From: a virus
IMG/VR virus record: IMGVR_UViG_3300044712_001933
Coordinates: 1 to 64,000 of that record
Strand: one strand, 5' to 3'
Length of the DNA stretch: 64,000 nucleotides
Positions 9,301 to 17,312 of the stretch are shown one piece after another (positions within the stretch are counted from its first letter, which is position 1; every line of letters starts with the position of its first letter). The position numbers and the translations under genes were made by a program. The notes under the pieces were generated by a model. The model saw only the letters and a program-made list of their open reading frames with translations. It had not been told where the DNA came from and did no database searches.

Positions 9301-12300
9301 AATAAGGGGAAGAGCTCCCCGGGCCGTTTGGGGTTCGTCGAAAAGAGCTTATACGCCTTGACCGTCTTCTGAGGGGGCGCCGTGCGCCGCACTCGGAACG
9401 CTGTCGAGCCGCTATCATCAACGATCGGCAGCCCAGACTCCTCGGCGGCCTTGTTGACCATCTGCTGGGCCTTCTCCATGTCGCCGGAATTCACGGCGTC
9501 CAGGTATTCGGAATCGATGTCTGGGCTGAAGCGCGCGCCTTTCGGAGCTACGGCTTTCGTCCCGCCCTCGCCTTGGCCTAGCGGTGTCAGGGCGATCTTG
9601 GGAAACGTCATCGCCACGGTCCGCTTGTCGTTCGTGTCAACAACGAGGCCGGCGTAGCCCGCGTCCCGCAGCATATCGTCGGCAGCTTCCCGATTGATCA
9701 TGCTGAAATACCCCAGCGGGTCGGATTTGCCGGCGCGCAAGTCGTAAAAGCGGCTGCCGTCAACGACGGCGCCATACGCGTACTTGTTATTGAACAACGC
9801 CTCGTCCTGGCCAAAATCGGACCCTTCCAGGAACAGGTAGGACTTGTTCCCACCGCGCAGATCCCGCGGGTTCGCGGAGCCCTTGCCAAAATACTTAGGA
9901 TCCAGCGTTTTGAGGTTCTGCCTCCCGCTGTAGTGAATCAGCCGGAGCGGAATGGGACCAACAGAGTAGGGCAGGGTCCCCTTACCTTTCAGCTGGATGT
10001 CGTCAGCCACAGCCGGGCTGGCCTGGATGGGTGAAGGATGAGCGGCCGGGTTGGAGCGCGCTTTTAAAGCGCTGTCCAAAACCTCGTCCGCCGTGGAATC
10101 GGGCGTGAGATTGAGCACCTTTTTCTGGTACTCGCCTCTAGCGAGCGGAGCGTCGCCAGGCTTCACCGTCTCCATGCGATCAAGCCTGAACGACCTGATA
10201 ATGCCGACCCGGTCCTTGCCGGTAAGCGCTTCCCGGAGCGGGTTGGCCTTCATGTTGGCCACGTTACGGCCGATCACGACGGTGTTGATGAAATCGCGCT
10301 TTGCCTGACCGATACCGTCTTCGCCCGGGCGTCCCTCCGAGTGGTTTTTCAGGTAGGTCACGAAATCCTTGCGGAATTCTCCCTTGTCCCCGTTCCAAAG
10401 AGGATCGAGCTTCCCGCCGGCCTGCAGCTCGGTTGCCCGTTTCTCAAACGTAGTCAGGTCGAGCATGACAAAAAGCACGTTCCCGCCCTTAGCTGCAGCC
10501 TTTCCCCCATCCAGGGACACGGTGCCTTTTTTAGTCACCACGATGGCTATCGGGATGCCCTCCCGCTCGGTGAAGGAGAGGTTGCCTAACGTCTTGCCGA
10601 GGTTCCGAGCCCATCCGCCAGGCATGCCGCCGGACGTCGAGATAGCGTGATAGATGAATTTGACGGGGGTGCCGCTGGCGATGGCTTCCTCCAACAATTT
10701 CGCGTACCCCTTGTGGTCCTCACTATACTTTTGTAGGGCGGCAAACCACGCCGGCATCTTTGTGCCGGTGACAGCCACGCCTCCGCCGACCTGGGCCCGC
10801 GGCGCCACTTCGGGATTCGGATCCCCGATAGGCTTGACGGGCTGCTCGCCCATCGCCGCCTCTACTTCCTTGGCGCGCGCTTCCTCAGTTTTACGGACCT
10901 CCTTGGGAGTAAGCTCGCGGACCTTACCGTCAGCCGTTTGGACGACGAAGTCATTGCCGACGGTCCCATCAGCCTGTTTGTGCAGCGGTAGCGGGCCACC
11001 CTCTTTGCCCACCATCTCTTTAGTGACTGGGACAGCTTTCTCCTTAACCTCAGTGATGCCCGGCAAGCGGTTGTTAAGCTCTCGAATGTACCCATAAGTG
11101 AGTTTGCGCAGGGCAGGGGAGTCCAACACGTCGTCCAAATTCGTAAAGAGGGACTTATACCCGGGCCGGGTCTCGGTTCGAACACCGATGGCAGAAAGGA
11201 TCTTACGGCCAGCGCTGAGCGCCAGGTCGGTCAACCCCGGGGAGCGAATCACGTCGTTGTAAATGTGCTTGCCCTTTAAAGACCCAATCCCGGCGTCGGC
11301 GAAGATTTCACCGTAGATCCAGGCATTAGAGTCACCGTAATCGACGGTCGACCGGTGCTGTTGCGACGCAAGCTCCGCGTCGATTGTGGCTTGATACTCA
11401 GGAGAAGCTTTCCATGCCTCGTACTGCTGGTACTTGCGTTCCTGGACGGCTCGCTCCGCGTCAGTTCGAGCGGAGGCGACCTGTTCAGGAGTGGCATCAG
11501 GCGTTAGCGGGGCGCTCTTCAGCTGAGCGTCTACCTCGGCGGCGTATTCCGGAGACTTCCTCCATTTTTTGAGCTCGGCATCTTTTCGGCCGACCACCAG
11601 GCGCTCCGAGTATTCGCGGGCAGCGGCCTGGAGGCGCGCAGGGTCACCAATGGCCGAGTCGATCACGGACCGGATGTGCGGGCTATTCGCCGCCTCAGAC
11701 GCCATAATGGCGTGGCTGACTTCGTGGTAAAACGTGTCGGCAAGATTCCGGCCGCCCTCCATGTTAACCAAAACGACGGGCTTATCCCCATCCCGGAAAA
11801 ATCCAGCGGTGCCGTCGCCTCCGCCCTTCGCGGCATACTCGGCGCCGTTTACGAATCGGATGTCTAAACTCCTTCCAAAAGCCTTTTGGAGGCGCGCGGC
11901 CGCAACCATGACGTCGTCGGTAATGGTGCGAGCCATCAGTTCCGGATCCGCCCCGTTGGCGAGCTGTCGCGCCACCATTTCGGTGACGTTTTGGGCGTCC
12001 GACTCCCAGACCTTGGCTTTCTTCTGCCAGGGGTGGGTGGCCAGGCGCATGCCGTAGCCGAGGGTCCCGCCCGAGCCGATGGATGCCCCGAGCTCTTCAG
12101 GATTCTCGGCGGTAAGGGCCCCGATTCCGGCACCGAACGCGGCACCGTGGGCGGTCGACTTAGCGACATCCTTGGCAAACCGGGCACCTTTTTCGACGCC
12201 GAGGCTGTCCAGAAAGGTCGCGGACACTTTCAGCCAGTCGGCAGCGTCCGGATTGGCTGCGACCTGTTTTAGCCGGGAGAACTGAGGATCAAAAGTGGTG

Positions 12301-13406
12301 GACATGAGGTGCCGGCCGGCGTCAGCAGCACTCTGCAGACCCTGTCCAGCGACTTTCAGCCCTTTGGCCCCGGCGATCGTTGTACCGAGAGGGCCGAGGG
12401 CGCCCACGACGCCGGCCCCGGCGCCCACGTTCGTGAGCGTTTGCGCAGCCTTCTCAGCATACGCAGGCCCCACCATTTTCTCGGCGGTCTTTTCAATGAG
12501 CTTCTCGGGGAGCTCCCCGACAAATTGAGCGGCCGCGCCGAGCTTATCAGTCGCAGCGACAGCCGTATTGGCGACCCGTTCCGCGGCTTTCCCAGGAAGC
12601 TGAGCAGCTTTTGCCGCCAGTGCCGTGAGCGTCGGGGCAGCCTCGGCGATCTTTGCGGGAAGCTGGGCAGCTTTGACGGCGGCCGCGGTCAGTGTAGGCG
12701 CAGCCTTGGCGATGGCACCCTGTACCCCATGAGTGGCCGCATGCTTGATGGCGGACTTGACAGCCGAGGACACCCCGAGAGACCCCACAAAACTGGGATC
12801 GAGGACGTTCGAGGAAAACTCAGAAACCTGGTTGTAGGGGAGAGCCGGCAGCAGCCAGTCCGGTGTTAGATTTCCTTTACCGTCGAGCCCTTGTTCTCGT
12901 TGCTGTTGGGCGGCCTTATTCGCAATCAGCCGCTGGTAATAAGCTTGGAAATGCTCCTCGGGGGACAACTTGGTAAAATGGTCCCACGCCTTGTTAGACG
13001 CCATCCGGACCATGTTCCCCATGTCATAGAATCCGCGCGACAATCCCTCTATGGCAGAAGCCCCAAGACGGGGTGCCGTATTCCGGCCCAGGTCTGACCA
13101 AACCTCATAGGCACCCTCGCCCAAAGATTTGCCGACGCTGTTCACTCCTCCAGCAATTCCTTTCCCGAGATCGGACCAAAACCCCCCAGAGAAGAACCCC
13201 TTCGATTGATCGTCCTCGTAAAGCTTTCGCGCCTGGGCTTCGTTAGGGATAAAAGTACTCCCCTCGGCGCCCGTCATCTGCTTGAGCTCGTCCACGGTCG
13301 GCTCCTGAGAACGGCCAGTAAACACCACCCCGTTCTCCCCTTTAGACTGTTGTGCAGAAGCTGGCTCGGCGTCCATTGTCCTGCCCGTATAGATTATGTC
13401 GTCCAT
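6225..13406 (-). CDS. Giant multidomain polyvalent / internal-virion-type protein
   Basis: 2393 aa, start supported by AAGGGG close to the ATG. Residues about 200-450 are an Ala/Gly-rich amphipathic region that could insert in membranes. Residue about 560 carries a zinc-peptidase motif, FYHEVSHAIM (HExxH). Residues about 1155-1270 contain an 'IHYSG...LDP' segment like those of phage polyvalent proteins. Residues about 1345-1525 form another distinct module. Residues about 1900-2090 end in TIDVWAARMVRRLL, which recalls HhH-GPD DNA-glycosylase folds. Such giants are usually injected with the DNA to disarm host defences or ease entry. Domain names are by resemblance only. Confidence 0.7.
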   Translation of the reverse strand: MDDIIYTGRTMDAEPASAQQSKGENGVVFTGRSQEPTVDELKQMTGAEGSTFIPNEAQARKLYEDDQSKGFFSGGFWSDLGKGIAGGVNSVGKSLGEGAYEVWSDLGRNTAPRLGASAIEGLSRGFYDMGNMVRMASNKAWDHFTKLSPEEHFQAYYQRLIANKAAQQQREQGLDGKGNLTPDWLLPALPYNQVSEFSSNVLDPSFVGSLGVSSAVKSAIKHAATHGVQGAIAKAAPTLTAAAVKAAQLPAKIAEAAPTLTALAAKAAQLPGKAAERVANTAVAATDKLGAAAQFVGELPEKLIEKTAEKMVGPAYAEKAAQTLTNVGAGAGVVGALGPLGTTIAGAKGLKVAGQGLQSAADAGRHLMSTTFDPQFSRLKQVAANPDAADWLKVSATFLDSLGVEKGARFAKDVAKSTAHGAAFGAGIGALTAENPEELGASIGSGGTLGYGMRLATHPWQKKAKVWESDAQNVTEMVARQLANGADPELMARTITDDVMVAAARLQKAFGRSLDIRFVNGAEYAAKGGGDGTAGFFRDGDKPVVLVNMEGGRNLADTFYHEVSHAIMASEAANSPHIRSVIDSAIGDPARLQAAAREYSERLVVGRKDAELKKWRKSPEYAAEVDAQLKSAPLTPDATPEQVASARTDAERAVQERKYQQYEAWKASPEYQATIDAELASQQHRSTVDYGDSNAWIYGEIFADAGIGSLKGKHIYNDVIRSPGLTDLALSAGRKILSAIGVRTETRPGYKSLFTNLDDVLDSPALRKLTYGYIRELNNRLPGITEVKEKAVPVTKEMVGKEGGPLPLHKQADGTVGNDFVVQTADGKVRELTPKEVRKTEEARAKEVEAAMGEQPVKPIGDPNPEVAPRAQVGGGVAVTGTKMPAWFAALQKYSEDHKGYAKLLEEAIASGTPVKFIYHAISTSGGMPGGWARNLGKTLGNLSFTEREGIPIAIVVTKKGTVSLDGGKAAAKGGNVLFVMLDLTTFEKRATELQAGGKLDPLWNGDKGEFRKDFVTYLKNHSEGRPGEDGIGQAKRDFINTVVIGRNVANMKANPLREALTGKDRVGIIRSFRLDRMETVKPGDAPLARGEYQKKVLNLTPDSTADEVLDSALKARSNPAAHPSPIQASPAVADDIQLKGKGTLPYSVGPIPLRLIHYSGRQNLKTLDPKYFGKGSANPRDLRGGNKSYLFLEGSDFGQDEALFNNKYAYGAVVDGSRFYDLRAGKSDPLGYFSMINREAADDMLRDAGYAGLVVDTNDKRTVAMTFPKIALTPLGQGEGGTKAVAPKGARFSPDIDSEYLDAVNSGDMEKAQQMVNKAAEESGLPIVDDSGSTAFRVRRTAPPQKTVKAYKLFSTNPKRPGELFPLFVGANQAIPTGVWLDALPGPESKTGGVKSKLGDLAFRPGWHAGDTPLATHIGVKGPDGNVYARRANEVWGEVEVAADKDYQPQARQNGVNPKTGKFSAVKADIKQMPADGMYRYKTNPNMTGEWIISGSMKVNKILSEAEVNKILTDAGQKTMPWDGGGLDLAKLGLKEGETDGTGKLLDPVTKDDQGNVIPLSERFNPEVSDARYSPNLDWQEVGTDRWRAEVGGDRFEVVPRGGLYELQQKIAGGKLYKIGSASTPEEAKSLISEVLPEASNATPGKFWVRPDGSLMDASGGHEVAASDWHQKVYGEPLKVQSMDRLAGVYDELAGRNFLRAQKEDGALYVTGRRGSTFESLPRGQRAALEDAATAQGLRLVYNDRMVYDANGAYSMRFSPNVPPTQEELRARHLGNLEEQKNWPESIPLELALAEDGSIRADNKGKLMYKKIPYGMMNAPAIVKIAEDVEAKYAPKHLAAQKQVEAQRRILKKADVSQKPRIQEQLDKLIAKREALKAQESAEVLDKGGKHLGKLLYKEYLKVKDIPAIVAGKGWYADVRERFQKAFGATLEMFGQLLGATSANTDVESNLNYALEAMRMYSRGDFDTLLDSYDKHREAGGDPASWGQLPTKEDGQLFGMNSAKVLDVLYGDWLERTKGPKTPNFAGNLTGRTFEATIDVWAARMVRRLLYSKDTPQWRITPQQENGVSYGRNKEGEYGGDFVLAQKGFRYAAEKAGLEPDDMQAILWFAEKDLWDKKDWTEAAGKKKGDFRAVDLSGSVRAQAGVTTARKEFLPPEYPGARKEQRGIDIGVFEKERQDLRRAIGKMPGLMASRVNASDGMFMFEREPTFDVEATFHGSDALPHFEKQIFDLGQRAKQEDVFASYVVDQNHPNARPGMEVGFKSTLNRAQTAPIIKAFMRAGIDGFTIAKDTNGRILGIRMQYIPEISGRYDSVHLDPAKYAENAKAWLDNVDKARVLLDADDKNKISYAKTTYFDTRVFGQEEYAKGHQYVTDPTVAGELARRAAALRPVP

Positions 13407-13450
13407 TTTCCCCTTGAAGGCCCCTAAGCAGAGCGCTAATTTACCCTATT

Positions 13451-13552
13451 ATGAAAAAAGCCTGGCGTATCTATGCTGGAGTCGTTGTTGGCGGCATCCT
13501 TTTCTGGATTATCTTTTTTGTAGGAGCCAACATCCTAGGATATCGATTCTAG
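13451..13552 (+). CDS. Small single-span membrane protein on the opposite strand
   Basis: 33 aa: MKKAWRIY, then a continuous hydrophobic span of about 20 residues (VVVGGILFWIIFFVGANIL) and a short tail. It fills the gap between two leftward genes but reads rightward, ending 4 nt inside the 3' end of the 439-aa gene. No convincing SD. The composition is strongly membrane-like, which argues against chance, but expression in this orientation is unproven. Confidence 0.4.
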   Translation: MKKAWRIYAGVVVGGILFWIIFFVGANILGYRF

Positions 13553-14868
13553 CTCTGTGGCTGATTAGCCTCGGGCTTTTTGACCTCCAGCCACTTGCCG
13601 GTCTTGGGATCAAGCACCCACCCCACCGAAGCGTTCGAGGCGCGGAATTCCGCCTCAGACGTGAACTTGGGAGCCTCCTGTCCCTCTTGTGCCGGCTGAC
13701 CTTGTCCGGGCGGCATCAAAGTGACACGCGGCTTGATGCCCGGTGTCTGATCCTCCCCAACGGACGCCGCTTGCCCCGGCTCCTGGAAATTAGAGACACT
13801 CCGGCCGGCGTTCTTTAACGTCTCCAAAAGCCGAGCCCGCGATTCAGTGAGACGAGTACGTAGCGCTTTCAACTTCTTCACGGTGACGATCTGACTATCC
13901 GTCAACCTGGGGAATTGCTTTTTATACTCCTCGCGGTCCGAGTCCGTGAGCACCCCGACTTCACCAAACACGCCACGGGCGAGATTCGGAGTCGCGGCAC
14001 CTACAGCCTGATCATAAAGGGCCCCCTCGTAGTTGCCGGGCCAGTACTGTTTATAGAGTCCCGTGACCAGGGCCTTGCCTGCCTCAAAAATACCTCCGGC
14101 GTTCTCGCCGACAGGCTTCCCTCCCATGACCATTTTTTCGATGGCGTCCAAATCAGATTCGGCCTGCATGATCGACCCCAGCCGGGTTATCTCGCCCGCC
14201 TGAAGATTCTGCCTGTCGTTCTTCTTATCGGCCCAAGGGTGGGTAGTGCTGCCGTCCTTGACAAACTTGAGCGTCTCGCCAGTTTCTGGATCTGTCGCAG
14301 TGACCACTTGCAGCGGCTGAACTTTAGGGGTGAGCTTGAGGGCCTCGCCTCCCTTTCCGTCCCGCGTCAACTCGCTGATCTGCATACCCTCGGGAAGCTT
14401 GAGCGGAGGCTGAATCGGACCGTATCTCGCAGTCTGTGCCCGGTCGAATTCTTGCGCAATCTCAGGAACGGACAACTGGATGGGCGTGCCTGCCCGGAAG
14501 TTGTCGATGACCGTCTGCTGGGTGTCTGGATCCAGCATGGAGAACGATTTATCCTTGAAAAAGGAACCGGGCTGAAACGCGTTGCTGGCATCAGTAAGCG
14601 CCTTCTTGCGAGCTTCGGCATCCAGGGCCTGCTGGAACGTGCTTTGGGCCGACTGAAGGGCCAGCTTGCCCTGGTTGATATTTAACTCGTCCAGCGGCTT
14701 CTGACGGTTCTGTTCAGCCTGCCAGCGAGTCTGCTCCTGCCCCATCCGCTGTTGTTCGAGGTCCCGGGCTTTTCTCGCGTTGCGGATCTGCATCGCGTTA
14801 GCAATCCCTTGACCGAGCAGCTCAAACGGCTTGAAAAATCCCGACTGATCCAATCCCACGTATGCCAT
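13549..14868 (-). CDS. Hypothetical internal or tail-associated protein, 439 aa
   Basis: AAGGGGGATTT precedes the ATG, a good SD. The protein is largely helical: residues about 25-120 are Gln/Arg/Ala-rich coiled-coil-like, the middle contains a compact region (residues about 220-345), and the C-terminus is Pro/Gln-rich and ends in VLDPKTGKWLEV. Position between two other non-enzymatic proteins and the giant protein matches the place of DNA-ejection proteins in podoviruses. No family assignment. Confidence 0.6.
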   Translation of the reverse strand: MAYVGLDQSGFFKPFELLGQGIANAMQIRNARKARDLEQQRMGQEQTRWQAEQNRQKPLDELNINQGKLALQSAQSTFQQALDAEARKKALTDASNAFQPGSFFKDKSFSMLDPDTQQTVIDNFRAGTPIQLSVPEIAQEFDRAQTARYGPIQPPLKLPEGMQISELTRDGKGGEALKLTPKVQPLQVVTATDPETGETLKFVKDGSTTHPWADKKNDRQNLQAGEITRLGSIMQAESDLDAIEKMVMGGKPVGENAGGIFEAGKALVTGLYKQYWPGNYEGALYDQAVGAATPNLARGVFGEVGVLTDSDREEYKKQFPRLTDSQIVTVKKLKALRTRLTESRARLLETLKNAGRSVSNFQEPGQAASVGEDQTPGIKPRVTLMPPGQGQPAQEGQEAPKFTSEAEFRASNASVGWVLDPKTGKWLEVKKPEANQPQS

Positions 14869-14877
14869 AAATCCCCC

Positions 14878-15681
14878 TTATCCCAGTAATCCGCCAAGCG
14901 GGCTCAGAGCACCCAAGAATCCCATCGTATAATCCAATGCGCCAGGTTGTTTGACCACATCCTGAGTAGGCGTCGCGATCTGGCCTTGGCCAGCCAACGC
15001 GCGCACGATCGAAGCCGCTTGCGCCGCAGGTTCCATGCCGTATACCTGCGCCTGCGAAATCTTGCTCAGATAGTCGAGCGGGGCCGCGGTCGACACCGCT
15101 AAATTTTTGAGGGCGTTGTCCTGGTTCGCACGCTCCTGCATATAGTTCTGCATGAGGGCGGAGTTTTCGCTGTTGGCCAAATTGGCATACGCCTGGGCTT
15201 CCAACTCATTCTGGCGCGCGTTGGCGGCGCCGAGGTTCGCCTGGCTTGCCTGCTGATAAGCAGTAGAAAAAGGCATGCCAGCTTGAGAAAACTGAGACCG
15301 AAGTAAGGCGTCATTATTAGCTGCAGAGGCCATAGTAGCGTTCCTCATACCCCCCAGCGCCTTGTCCGTGGCGGCCCGGGTAGATTTCAGCGCATTCGTG
15401 ACCTGGGGGGCGGGATTCAGATAGTCCCCAGCCATTTCCCGACGGGCTAGGCCGGCAGCCTGACCCCAGCCGGGATCGGAAGCAGCAGAATTCGCCGCCC
15501 CTACGACGCGATTGGTCGCGCCCGATAGATCGGGTGTATTCGCGGACAGCCAGTCGAAAATCCGCTTTCTCGCCTCTGGACCCCCTGTAGGCGCACTCGT
15601 ACTCCCTTGGGCATTCGGGCCCAAAGGATCGAAGTATCGCGGCTCCTGCACATACTGTTTATCTGAACTCCCACATCCCAT
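14878..15681 (-). CDS. Putative DNA-ejection or internal virion protein, 267 aa
   Basis: Preceded by AAGGGGG. The N-terminus is MGCGSSDKQY. The body is Ala/Asn/Gln/Ser-rich helix (residues about 50-215) without charged catalytic motifs, and the tail is hydrophobic and Gly/Leu-rich. Small Ala-rich proteins with this look occur in the ejection-protein cluster of many podoviruses. It lies 9 nt upstream of the 439-aa gene in the same leftward transcript. Confidence 0.55.
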   Translation of the reverse strand: MGCGSSDKQYVQEPRYFDPLGPNAQGSTSAPTGGPEARKRIFDWLSANTPDLSGATNRVVGAANSAASDPGWGQAAGLARREMAGDYLNPAPQVTNALKSTRAATDKALGGMRNATMASAANNDALLRSQFSQAGMPFSTAYQQASQANLGAANARQNELEAQAYANLANSENSALMQNYMQERANQDNALKNLAVSTAAPLDYLSKISQAQVYGMEPAAQAASIVRALAGQGQIATPTQDVVKQPGALDYTMGFLGALSPLGGLLG

Positions 15682-15737
15682 AAATTAACCCCCTTTTCTA
15701 ATACTATACGCCCGATCAGCACCTTGGTCAAAGACCT

Positions 15738-16100
15738 CTATTGGCCGTGGAACACCTTGCCGAACAGGGTCGTGTCGATAATTGGCGAGTAGCCCTGGCG
15801 CTCCATCAACGGGTAGAACGGCGAGGTGTTGGCACACGGCAAAATGACACTGCCATACCCCTTAGTTTTAACGATCTGCTCACCCCGCTTCCAGAGCATG
15901 AGACTGTCGCGAGGACTTATCCGCCGGCTGTCGAGCCAGACGTGCAGGATCGGCGTATTACAAATGGAGGCGTAGCCGGCGACAGTCCCGTCTTTTTCAA
16001 CTACATGGGTGGGAAAAAGGACGGTATGGTTGTCGGCCTGGGCGGCCTTCCACAAAACGTCCATGTCTGCCGGCAAGTATGGGCGCAATGTCGCTCTCAT
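15738..16100 (-). CDS. GNAT-like acetyltransferase-fold protein
   Basis: 120 aa starting at an ATG that overlaps the stop of the glycosyltransferase gene (ATGA), a strong sign of translational coupling. This start is preferred over upstream codons that would run back into the neighbour. The pattern MRATLRPYLPADMD...VAGYASI...ERQGYSPI is like a small GNAT fold, with the usual beta-bulge and the final 'GY' strand, but a clear acetyl-CoA loop is not seen. A joint role with the glycosyltransferase in modifying a sugar or a virion protein is inferred from the coupling. Confidence 0.5.
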   Translation of the reverse strand: MRATLRPYLPADMDVLWKAAQADNHTVLFPTHVVEKDGTVAGYASICNTPILHVWLDSRRISPRDSLMLWKRGEQIVKTKGYGSVILPCANTSPFYPLMERQGYSPIIDTTLFGKVFHGQ

Positions 16101-17224
16101 CGCGCAAGCCATAGATCGGTTTCGACGGGGCGTTCCTGGTACCACCCACGGTCCCAAATATCATAGAGGCTGTCGAAGTAGAGCTGATAGAGTTTGCCGG
16201 CGCGCTCCATCGAGAAATTATGATCCGCGTAGCCGCGTATGACGTAAGGATCCAGGTCCGGAGCCCGTTTAGCAGCCTCGAGGAATTCCGCGAAGGTCCG
16301 GCATCGAAAGCCATTCACGCCTTGCATGACGGTCTCGCTAAACACTCCCCAGTCAGTAGTGATGACGGGAGTGTGGCAGAAATTCGCCTCCGCGTGGACA
16401 CCTTCAAAGGGCCCGATATACCACGTTGGCGTGAACAGCGCGAGGGCGCCGCCCATCAATTCGTTGCGCTGTTTCGGGTCTACCGTGCCAATGTGCTCGA
16501 CGTTCTTGTACGTCGACAGATCCATGCCGTCGACGTTGCTGAGATCGCCCTGGCCGGCCACGATGAGCTTTTTACCGAGCTTCGCCGTTACCTCGCAGGC
16601 GACCGACAGCCCCTTGCGGGAAATGAGCCGGCCGACGAACAGATAGTAGTCGCCCTTCTTGGCGGGAGCTACGGGAAACTCTTCCGGGGCATAGGAATTG
16701 GGGATGACCGTGTCGTACCATGCCCCGTCCTCGACTCCCATACGGCCGTACAGGTAGTGCATCCACGCATAGGACTCAAAGACTTTGTGCTTGGCAAACA
16801 CCCCAGAGTAACCGATCCCGGACTCGACGGTGAACCGCAGATTCGTGCCCTGGGAGACCGGCAAGTGGTAGTTGCCCATGGTCACGAGGAGGAAATCCCG
16901 TTCGTCTTTTATGGCGTTGATTTCCGCCACTGCCCGGGCGTTGAAATTCTCATGGACTTTGTCCTTCGGCTCATGCTTAAAGAACTCCTTGCGCCAATTA
17001 TACTCGCCATAAGCCGCGACCCGCTCCTCTTTAGTGCCGACCGTGAAAAGTCGGTCGCACGGGACGTCACTTCCCTCAGTGCCGTAAAAAAATACAGTAT
17101 GGCCCCGGTCTTTGAGCATGCGCGCAAGCCGGATAATTTTTTGAGAATACGCGCAACTGCAAAATTCAGGTGCAGTAGGTACGTGGGCAAGGCCCAAGAG
17201 ATGAAAGCGGTATTTTTGACCCAT
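16097..17224 (-). CDS. GT4-type glycosyltransferase
   Basis: 375 aa, GT-B fold. The C-terminal half shows GDYYLFVGRLISRKG, a nucleotide-sugar site region, and GPFEGVHAEANFCHTPVI, which aligns with the EX7E motif of GT4 enzymes. The first Glu of that motif is Gly here, so activity or donor use may differ. SD GGGG lies about 10 nt before the ATG. A terminator separates it from the collagen-like gene upstream, so it may have its own promoter. It might glycosylate the neighbouring Gly-X-Y fibre or alter host surface sugars. Confidence 0.75.
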   Translation of the reverse strand: MGQKYRFHLLGLAHVPTAPEFCSCAYSQKIIRLARMLKDRGHTVFFYGTEGSDVPCDRLFTVGTKEERVAAYGEYNWRKEFFKHEPKDKVHENFNARAVAEINAIKDERDFLLVTMGNYHLPVSQGTNLRFTVESGIGYSGVFAKHKVFESYAWMHYLYGRMGVEDGAWYDTVIPNSYAPEEFPVAPAKKGDYYLFVGRLISRKGLSVACEVTAKLGKKLIVAGQGDLSNVDGMDLSTYKNVEHIGTVDPKQRNELMGGALALFTPTWYIGPFEGVHAEANFCHTPVITTDWGVFSETVMQGVNGFRCRTFAEFLEAAKRAPDLDPYVIRGYADHNFSMERAGKLYQLYFDSLYDIWDRGWYQERPVETDLWLAR

Positions 17225-17235
17225 AGAACAACCCC

Positions 17236-17283
17236 AGAAAAAAAAAAAGAAAATACAGAGACCCGGTATGGGTCCCTGTATTT
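17236..17283 (-). terminator. Rho-independent terminator after the collagen-like gene
   Basis: A 14-bp stem with one mismatch (17251-17264 with 17270-17283, loop GGTAT) is followed, on the minus strand, by a run of T interrupted by one C. It lies 30 nt past the stop of the collagen-like gene and just ahead of the glycosyltransferase start. Confidence 0.85.
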
Positions 17284-17312
17284 ACAGTAGTACCGCTTCA
17301 GCAGCCCGTCAA

